Source: Brachionus plicatilis (Eukaryota > Rotifera > Eurotatoria > Ploima > Brachionidae). From it: 64,000 nucleotides of DNA. Below the pieces are notes generated by a model. That model saw only the letters and a list, made by a program, of their open reading frames with translations, did no database searches and was not told the DNA's origin. Shown here in pieces: positions 33,027 to 43,500 of the stretch. Position 1 is the stretch's first letter, and each line of letters starts with the position of its first letter. Location: the NCBI GenBank assembly GCA_010279815.1, contig QEOQ01000256.1:183648-247647 (forward strand), in the 5' to 3' direction. The position numbers and the translations under genes are program-made.

Positions 33027-33444
33027 TACCGTAAACTCGAAGATACAACTGCGGGGTTAAAAAACGAAAATTCAGTTTAAATGCAGTCATTACACATGTG
33101 TTTTAAATTTTTTTCAAAAATATTTTAAAGAAAGAACTAAATTGAATTTTCTTTTGTAATGTTTCATTAAATATGCAAAAGATTTTTTTTCTCTAAAAAA
33201 TACAAAATTTTATTTTTATTAGAAAAATTGTTTTTTGGATTAAATGCGATGAATTTTAGACTTTTTTTTGAGAAAAAAAAATTATTTTTTGCACATTTAA
33301 TGAGACATTAAAAAAGAATTTTTAATTTAAGTCCGTCCTTAAAATTATTGTTGAAAAAAATTCGTAACACATGTAAAAAATGACTCCATTTAAACTGAAT
33401 TTTCGTTTTTTAACCATGCAGTATAAAAACCCGAGTTTACGGTA
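33027..33444. mobile_element. TA-flanked MITE, TACCGTAAACTCG ends
   Basis: TACCGTAAACTCG and its mirror CGAGTTTACGGTA bound arms that share GGTTAAAAAACGAAAATTCAG and AGTTTAAATG. The loop has no ORF. Confidence 0.82.
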
Positions 33445-33629
33445 GCTAACTTCAAATGAAAATATGTCTCGTTTAAATATTTAAATTTTAAATTTATAAA
33501 AAAATTTTTTACTATTATTTTTAGAAATTCATGCAAACAGAAAATATTTTGGGAATAAAAAATTAAATAAAATTATCAAGATTATTTTTAAAGCTGCCAG
33601 ATTTTAAAATTGATTTGAATTAGATATTT

Positions 33630-34230
33630 AATCGGGTCTCCCTTTTCAACACAAAAAAATAATCATCCAACACAATTTCAAAACGCTCAGCACAAAATGA
33701 TTTCTTTTCAACACAAAAATTAAAATGTGAAAAAAAATGCATTAAACACAAAAATACTTTAAAATTAGCTACAAAATTTTCAAAGGCTTCAATGTGTAAC
33801 ATTAAACTGGTTAAAAAAATGGCTTGTTGGGAAAATTAAAAAAAAAATTATTCAAGAACTGTTAAAAAGTTTAGCTTAACAGTAAGAAATGTTCTTGCGA
33901 GTTTTTCACTAAATTAGGATATTGTCAACATTTATTGGCATTAAAAAAACTGTTTAAAAAAAAAGGACCAATTTGTTAATAAACCTAAAAGACGTAGAGC
34001 AAAAAATGCGGAAAAACGGTTTTCTAGAGACTAATTTTTTTAATTTCTCTTCTTTAAGCTTCGAAATTTACTTTAACTACCTAACTTCCACTTATGAATA
34101 TCATCAAATAAAATTTTTAATTAAAAAAAAAATTTCCTTTAAGAATTATTTTCAAACACAATTTTTTTGTGTTGAATGTTTTTTTTCATTGTGCTAATCA
34201 GCAATTGATTGTGCTGAAATAATATTTCCT
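33630..34230. repeat. Region of repeated CAACACAA / TTGTGTTG motifs
   Basis: At least six copies of (C/G)(A/C)ACACAA face right in 33650-33750, and four copies face left in 34150-34215, as in a fold-back element with motif arrays. The left edge reads GGGTCTCCC after TATTTAAT, and TATTTAAT recurs at 34231-34238, so an 8-bp duplication is possible. The right edge is not an inverted copy of the left, so element limits are uncertain. Confidence 0.4.
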
Positions 34231-34599
34231 ATTTAATTTTTGAAAAAAAATTAAATTTCTAAAAATGAAAAAAGACAACCATATTTGATATTTTTCCCCT
34301 ATTTTATTTTTTATTTAAATGTTCATTAATTTAATCTTAATTTTCATAAGTCGGTTGTTTTAAGAAGATTAATGTTTAAAATTTAATTAAAACCATTACA
34401 TAACATTCTAAATACCAAGAATCACTGCTTATCTAACTTTTATTTATTAAACAAATAAAATATTTCACTTGTTAAATGTCAATCTTAATAAATTGTCAAC
34501 AAGAATAAACATTTGAAAAAGGTCTTTAACAACAGGTACATTATTTAAAATGTCCGCAAATTAAATTTTTACCAATTTTATTCTACAAAATAAAAAAAA

Positions 34600-37500
34600 A
34601 TGCTCAAAATTTTGTTTCTGTCAATTTTGTCAATTCAACTATCATTTCAATCAGATGCCTCAGATTTATCCCAAGATTATCTCCAAGGAACTTTTAAAGA
34701 TGTAAATTCTGAATACTTTACTCAACTATCTTTACTTGACTTTTACCAAGGAACCTTTGCGAAAAGCCGAGGACTGGACTTTTTCAAGCATGATGGTCAT
34801 GAACGGAGACCAAGCTTCAAAATATAAATCTTACTCTTCAAATTGGATTGATGAACCGGCCAGATTTTTACCCAAGTATGCCAAAGAACAGCCTCGTAAA
34901 ATAATAAGCGAGTTTTATCCTACAAATCAGTCAGCAAGATGGCCGGATAATTTGGTTCCTTACCAAATTATTCCTGAACTAAGTAAAATTTAAAAATTTA
35001 AAATTAATTTTTTTATTAAAAACTAAACTAATCAATCAAGTGAATAATGCATTCATGAATATGTCAATTCACAATGCCATTGAGCATTGGCAAAGGCTCA
35101 CCTGCATTAAATTCGAAGAATACCAACCTTCGAAACATTCTGGAACCCATGAGGCAGTAGTAGAATTTGTCAAAACCAATATGGGATGCTATTCAGAAAT
35201 CGGCTATCCGAATTTTTTCATGAGAATACCAAACTTTTTGGTCAAAAGGCGCATCTTTTTAGAGCAAAATTGTCTCAGAGGACAAATAATCCATGAAATA
35301 GGACACACAATTGGGTTTTTTCACGAACATTCTAGAAACGATCGTGACAATTATGTTGACATTAAATGGGAAAATATAGCATTTCCATTTTTTAATAGAC
35401 TTAACTTTGAAAAAGCAGGCGAAGCCCTTGAGAAAGATTATTTAAATGTACCATACGATCTAGGCTCAGTTATGCATTATCCCGCCAATGTAAACAGCAT
35501 TGATTTTTTTTTCATTAACATTAATTGTTTTTTAAAAGGCTTTTTCAATGAGTTTTCTGAAAACAATCGAACCGAAAGATAAAAATCTTGAGTTTTTGCT
35601 CGGAAACAGAGAAGGTCTTTCATTTTATGATGCCAAAATGGCAAATTTGGCCTACAAATGCTCAAGTGATTTTTTAATTTTTGCTTAAATATTGTTTTTG
35701 AATAAGTATTTAAATATTTTTGAATTAGAAATTCAATAATATTTGTAAAAAAAAGTTAAAAATTTTAGGATAATTGAATTTATGTTCAAATCAAATAAAT
35801 CGACTTTTAATTTGAAAAAAAAACTAGGTTGATTTTGAAATTTAAATAAATAAAAAACAAAATATTAATTTGATTTAGATTTAAAAAAATCATCGAAAAT
35901 TTAATATTGAGCCTATTTAAATTTTGACATCGAAAAAAAAATTGTACAGATATCTTTGTTTGTCTTCCAAAAATCAAAAGGATCTTAATTCTTAGGAGGA
36001 TTCAAGTTATATTACCTTTTTCAATTTCTTTCTTTGATAATGCCAAAATTTGGAAAATGCTTCTTTTAAATTTGGAGCATGATTTTTTGAGCCAACTTAT
36101 GAATCATCAGTGTAATATCTAATATTTTTTTTGTTCTACTTTCAGTAAAAAAAATTATTTGGAAATAAGTCATAGACAATTATTTTAATTTTTCGTTATT
36201 ACAAATTAAAAATTAAATTTTGAAATTTTTTGAATTTGAAATCTTGCTTTTTTTATACAGTAAATTCAAATAAGAAATTAAGTAATCTTTTAAAATTGAT
36301 TATGAAAGGAAATTTTTTTGATATTTAATTTTTTTTATTTAAACGTTTAAATATTGTTTAAAAACATGCTCAATTTCAAATCTTTTACTACACAAATTCT
36401 TCATCATTTTTGAGGACATCGTTGTAATTTCAATCTTTTAGAAAAAAAAATCGAACAATTAAGAACTATTAAATTATTTTGAAAAAATGAAGTAAAAAAG
36501 AATTGTTTTAAATAAATACTTTTTTTCTCTTCTTTTTCTGAACCATTAAAAATACCATATCATCCAAATACAATGTTGACTCTCCGGGTATTAATTTTAA
36601 AATATTTTCATTAGTTTTTTCATCTCTTTCCGATAATTCTTATGCTTTTCTACATTCAAATCGTTTATTTTAATTGATCTGATTCTTTTTTAATTAGGTT
36701 TTTTTTTAGTTGATAATTTTTTAAGGCTTATTTTTTTTCACCAAAAAATATACCATTAAACAAAAAACATTTATCTCTTATAAAAAATTGTCTATTAATT
36801 AGGTTCAATTTATCTGTCTGATATAAATGTTAATGAATAAACTTCTCTTGTTTATCTTATTAGCAACTGTACGCAAAGCAATTTTATTTGTTATTTGATC
36901 GATATCAATATTCAATGGTCCATGATAAAGCTCTAGATCACATGCTCTTAAACAATCTTGCAAAATTCCGTGTTTAGTCGTGATTTCATAAAAGTCATTA
37001 GATTTAGGTCGTATAATACCCGGGAGTCTTGGAAGATCAGTTCCACCTCTATCAATTCTTGGAATTCTAACACTTATTTTGTCTCCAACACTAAACTCTA
37101 GTGTACGTTTGTTTCTTTTTTTGTTATGCTTTTCTATCATTTTTGTTGCAGCTTTTTCTTGGTTTTGTTTTACACATGCTCTTAACAGCCTAAAACGAGT
37201 AATCCTAGAAACTGGTAGAATCGCTGATGGCTCGGCTAATTGCTGAGCTAGTGGTACAGTTGGTTCACTCGGTTCAATAGTTAATGGTTCAGTTGGTTCA
37301 CTCGGTTCAATAGTTAGTGGTTCAGTTGGTTCTGTAATTAAGTCATTTTTATCAATATTTATTTCGCATTCATTGTTATCTTGTATTAATAACTCGACAA
37401 TTTTTTTATTATTTCCAAAATTAGGTTTCATATTGTACACAATTTCAAAAGGCATTTCTTTTGTAACTAAAAAAATAAAAAATTAAAAAACAGATTAATT

Positions 37501-40500
37501 GATTAATTGAATTTACCTGAACTTTCTTGAGTGTTTAAATTATACATTATTTTTGGTAATAATTTTACCCAGTTATTTGTATCAAACTGAGTCATCATTG
37601 CAGCTATCATCCTTTCAAGGGTTCCATTTCCTTGTTCGACAAGACCTTAACTTTGTGGATGCCTAGGTCTACCATGAACTATTTTACAATTTCCATCCCA
37701 TGATTCAATCAATGATAGCATCAAAACGTTTTTAAATTCTTTTCCATTATCACTTTGCCAAATATAAGGTAATCCAAAATAAGCAAAAACTCTTTCTTCA
37801 ACACCATTTACTACTTCCTCTGCACATTTATTAACTAAAGCCCACACAATGTGAAACTTTGTGAAATGATCCATTACATGAGCTAACCATTTATAAATTT
37901 TTCCATCAACTTCGCATGGCTTATGTCTCATGTCAACTAAATCAATTTGAAATCTGGATAAAAAATCATCCGATCTAACCGGTTTAACACGGCCTTGACC
38001 AACCTGAATTGATTTCAAATTACAAATAGGACAAAATTTGATAAATGTTGCAATTATTGTTCTAGGGATTCCATAATAACTATGTCTAATATTGCTTTCT
38101 ATTTTATTTATTCCAACATGTCTTCGTTGTACTGAGTGAAGTTGGTAAAGTATATCGAAAAAGTCGTCTACTACTGCAACAGGTAAATTAACTTAATTTT
38201 TTCGTTTCTTAAATTGTCGATAAAGTACTTTCTTACCGTTTTCTTCTTGTAAATTATATTGTTATTTTTTAAAATAGTATTTTTTACCTGGGTCTGGATT
38301 CGTAATTGTACCATCCAAATAACTAACGATTAGGTGGTATTTTTGTCATGTTATTAAAATTGAATTATTATCTTCTTTATCAACAGTTGTTTTGACAAAA
38401 TTTTCAAAATTATCTTTGTGTAACTTTATTCTTTCGAGTTGTTCAAGTTGTTCGGATAGAGTCTCAACAGGACTATTAGCTGGGAGATTTTCCATTTTTT
38501 GAAAATATGTATTTTTTTGAAAAAAAAATTTTAAAATTATTAGTCAATTCATAGATTGTATAATGCAAACTGATTATGAAAAAAAAAATATTACAAAAAA
38601 ATTCTAACTTTGCATATACATTTTATTAATTTATATATTTCATAATGAAATCCATAGATTTCATAAATTTATACTTAGCATAGAGCAGCTATAATACAAA
38701 CCCAATTATAGATGGTTTAATTTTTTGTGTTTGAATTACAAAATGTATCCAATCTTGAAATAACATTGAAAAAGTGCTTTCGAATGTTTCAAATATTTTT
38801 TTCAGTTTCAAATAAAAATAGAATTATAAGTTGATATTGCAAGCATCTTCATATTTGAAATTAAACTCTTTTATGAAATAGAATGAGTCTAATTTTTATT
38901 TGGAAATTTGAAAAATATCGAAGATTCTTTTTTTAAACTTTTAAATAATTTATGTAAACAAAAAAAACAATAACAACTCGCCACGCAAGGATCCTGAACT
39001 AGTTTGTTTTTTACAAAAGAGACCTCGTAGTCGTTCACTCATAGCTCAATGAGCTCTAATCACTCAACAGTTTTTTCTATCATATTCTTCTATGATATTT
39101 TTATATTGTATATTGAATAGAATGCCTAATTCTCAAAACTGAAAAAAAAATAAAAATTAAGTTAAAAATTTTTTTGTTTTTTTTTTAAATAGAATATGCT
39201 CTGATCTAGCTGACCTGGTATTACCATATTAAATAACATAAATAATAAAAATTAAAGAAAATTAAAATTAATTTATCATCCTTCAAGTGTTTGACTTTGG
39301 GAAACAAAGATTCATCTATTTCGCAAATTTTACCTACTCCGCCCAAATTTAATTTTTTTATCTAATTGTTTTTTAATTCTTATTTATCAATTGAATTATT
39401 ATTTTTTTTATATTAAATTTAATTTTTTTTTCTAAATAGATGAAAAAATATCAAGATAGGGGAACAATTTTTAGATTAGGTGAACTAATAGTTCAAAAAA
39501 CCTGAGAACAAGAGTTGTTCCAGTAATTGATGAACCATTGTTCACCTAACCGACTAGACCGGTAAACTTTGCTCTTTTCTATATAAATTTTGATTTAATT
39601 GAGGTTCATTTGATGTATTTTAGCAAATACTCAATATATTAAAAAATGGAAAGCAGAGCGTAGATATTTTTTTAACTAAAAATATTATCTTAAATTTCAT
39701 CATATCACAAATCCAAAGTCAAAATTAAAAAAAAAACAACTTTTTGTTTCATGTTTCCAATATTAACTTAAAATTATTTTTTTATTTGAGACTGAAAAAA
39801 ATAATTTGAAACATCGCACTTTTTCAATGTTATTTAAACATTGGATACATTTTGTAATTCAAACACAAAAAATTAAACCAGATATTTTTTTAATTATTTT
39901 TCCAGATTAATTATTTTAGATTTATTTAAATAAATTCAATTAAAATTTAAAAGATAAATGCAAAAATCAACTGAATAATTGCCAAAATGACGGCTACATC
40001 GGACCAGATTGTAAATGTGTTTGTCCAGAGGGTTTGACCGGGGAGACTTGTGAAATTTCGATATCAAAAAGTGCTTATTTATCAATAACTGAGATTTAAA
40101 ATTTTAAAATTTTAATTTCTTAAGATGAAAAAAGTGTGCCACTCAGCCATTTGAATTTGACTTGTGACTTCACAGAAGGCTTATGCTCATGGTCCCAAGA
40201 AAAATTTCGAGACCAGATTGATTTTATATTAAATCGAGGCAGATCGTTTGCAGCAGAATACCTTAATAGCGTAGGAATTTTGGACGATCACACTTTTAAC
40301 CAAAGCGGCTATCTTTACCTCGATACCTATTTTGTAAAATACCGCTTCGAATCCGCTGAGCTTAAATCACCATTGGTTAAGGTTAAGTCCAAAACCAATT
40401 TTTGCATTAGTTTCTGGTATCACATGTTCGGAAATGATTTAGTTTTACCAGGAGAATTGAGTGTCTATTTACATCAGCCCTTTCTTAGCCAAAATCTTAC

Positions 40501-43500
40501 CAAAATTTGGTCTAGAGCGGGAAGACAAGACCAAAATCAAAGTGATTGGTTATATGCGCAGCTAGATCTGGAAGTCATGTCTGAGTTTAGAATTGTTTTC
40601 AAAGCTCAAAGATTTAGTGGGTTCCTCGGTGATATTGGTTTAGACGACATTCAATTTGACGAAGGTTTCTGTTCCGAGCCAGATACAGCACCAAGTATTT
40701 AAAACTAAAAGATGAATAATCAAATTATAGAAAAAATATAAAATTTTATTGATTGTTATAGAATTTTTTTTTAATCTTAAATATAAAAAAGCTCATTTAA
40801 TTTATTCAGGTGTTAATTTAATTAGTGATTTTAATCAAGCATTACAAAAAAGTTAAGCTGGATACCCACGATGCCTAAAAAAAATAATTTTTTAGATATA
40901 AAAAGTTATTAATCAAAAACAGAATTTATATTCCTCGTCTATCTAACTAAATCTAACAAGTACAAGCTGTAGCTGTACGTTACCACGATACAGCCTGTGG
41001 ATGAACGCAGTCATTCTACTACTACTATTACTATTACACATAGCATTTAAATTTTTTTCAAAATGTTTAGAAGAAATTAAAATTTATTTTTATTTTGGTT
41101 TTTTGAGATGTTTTTTTGGGTTGTACTATAAAAAAAATTCATTTGACCAAAAAATGTAAACAATCGGCATATTAATATTCTCTCTTTATTTTTATAGATT
41201 TTTCTATTTTATATGGTGGCTTATTTTTATTGAAATCATTTTTTTAATTTTGAAATAGAATGATTTTGCCAACTCCTGGAACAAAATTTTTCACCATATT
41301 TTTCACCATTTTAGTTCAGCTATCTAATTATTATATTTTTCAGACCAAAATTAGATTTTTTAGACCTTGAGACAACTAGGTAAAAGAATTTTTATGTGAA
41401 TTTTTTTTTTAAAAATGTGATATTTATTATTAGAAAACGATAAAACCTTATTTTTTTTTTTTTTATAACTAGCTAGAATATTATTTGATTAATTTCACAA
41501 AAAAGGTCCCTATATTTTTTTTATTTAAAACCCACTGTTATCAATAATTTTTTTTTCGTTTTTCTAGATTAAGCGCCTTAAATTACTACCTACAATTTGC
41601 TTTTTTTCACATAAATAGTCAAAGTGATTTAATATTTAAAAAAATAAGTTTTTATTTCAATCTTTTTTAATGATCTACTACAAGGCCAAATTCATGAATT
41701 AAATAAGTGTTAAATGCAGGGAATCGAATTATCTAAATAAAATTACCGAGCGACTTATTTAAGATTTTTTTTGATTCACAAAGGAAATAATGTTCATTTA
41801 GATTTAATTAAAATAATACTAAGGGTTTTCATTAAATCAGCTTGAATTAGTTTAGTTCAAACTCTAATTTTTTTTATGAAAACAAATTAATTTTGCTTTT
41901 TGAATTTTATAATAATAAACGTAAGCTATAATGTATTCCAGTTCCCAGAACTACATGGAACGTGGGATACACATTATTATAGCTCATTCCAAATATATTG
42001 TTCTTAGCGTTTTCAGGTTTTTCTTGTTCAGCTTGCTCTTAAATTTATTTACAGTTTTAGAAAAAACAATCTCTGCCGGTAGCCTGTTCCTAAAGCTTAT
42101 TACACTGTTGGTAAAGAAGCTGAATCTCTGGTTGCAATTTCTTACTTGTCTCTGAAATATAAATTCCTATCTACGAGTACTGGGTTGTAACTTTATTGTG
42201 GTATTAAACCATTTTACATATACAGTACTGCTACGATACAGTGATTTTACTAAAAATTACGTGTTTTTACTAGATTTTACGTAAAAATCGGAAAAAATCT
42301 GTGAAATTACGTAAAAATACTAAAGTAAAATAATGTAAATTTACCAGATTTTACGTAATTTTACCGGATTTTTCGTCAATTTTGGTAATCTTCAAAAGGG
42401 CCAAAAAAAGTCCAATTTTTGGTGAATTTTTGAATTTTTTGATTTTTTTTATAAATTTTATGAAAAAAAAAACAAAAAAAAAAAACGTTTTTTTACGTAA
42501 TTTTACGTAATTTTTTATTATAAAATGGTAATTTTAAGTAAAAAAAAGTAAATTTTAGTAAAAAACACTGGTAAAAAATAAAGTTTTTTAAATTAACGCT
42601 AATAGCTAAAGTTTTAATGGTCAGACCAATCACCATTTTTATCTATAACAATTTTTATTACCTAAAATATATAAGATTTAAACTTCATAAATAAAATAAA
42701 AATTGAATAAAATTCAAACTTTTTTTAAATGGTTAATATAACTTTGACATTTAACTGGTGTTAAGGTTTTCTCAAATTCTTTTACCGCAATTGTTGCATC
42801 TGATTCTGATAAAATCATTTTTTTTCTTACGTAATTTTTTAAGTCGTTCCATAGCAACTCTATTGGGTTCAGATCAGGAGATTTAGGAGGGGATTTAATC
42901 TTTTATTAGAGAATATTAAATATATAGAATTTTAAATATATATTAACCATTTAAAAAAAGTTTGAATTTTATTCAATTTTTATTTTATTTATGAAGTTTA
43001 AATCTTATATATTTTAGGTAATAAAAATTGTTATAGATAAAAATGGTGATTGGTCTGACCATTAAAACTTTAGCTATTAGCGTTAATTTAAAAAACTTTA
43101 TTTTTTACTAGTGTTTTTTACTAAAATTTACTTTTTTTTACTTAAAATTACCATTTTATAATAAAAAATTACGTAAAATTACGTAAAAAAACGTTTTTTT
43201 TTTTTGTTTTTTTTTTCATAAAATTTATAAAAAAAATCAAAAAATTCAAAAATTCACCAAAAATTGGACTTTTTTTGGCCCTTTTGAAGATTACCAAAAT
43301 TGACGAAAAATCCGGTAAAATTACGTAAAATCTGGTAAATTTACATTATTTTACTTTAGTATTTTTACGTAATTTCACAGATTTTTTCCGATTTTTACGT
43401 AAAATCTAGTAAAAACACGTAATTTTTAGTAAAATCACTATATCGTAGCAGTACTGTAGCATCTTATTTATGAATCTGTGCTGCAAAATAAGCCCATCTC

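Larger units (their letters stand above)
35666..39953 (+). other. Intron 4 of the metalloprotease gene, 4.3 kb, host to two transposons
   Basis: Starts GTGATT and ends TTAAAAG. It holds a dead Ginger-type gene (36805-38495, opposite strand) and a 1.2-kb fold-back element (38714-39879). The stretch 35700-36780 shows no structure. The other introns of this gene without insertions are 48-58 nt. Confidence 0.8.

Noticed and set aside
33973..34197. 74-codon plus ORF
   Set aside because: Lies inside the CAACACAA motif region, Phe/Lys/Asn-rich, no zinc finger or other domain.
34702..34827. Reading the first metalloprotease exon straight through to the stop at 34827
   Set aside because: A 49-nt GT-AG intron (34702-34750) restores the frame into the propeptide and catalytic domain; the straight reading leads to a stop.
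41931..42155. 74-codon hydrophobic plus ORF
   Set aside because: It is the antisense of a LINE ORF2 tail whose motifs read on the minus strand.
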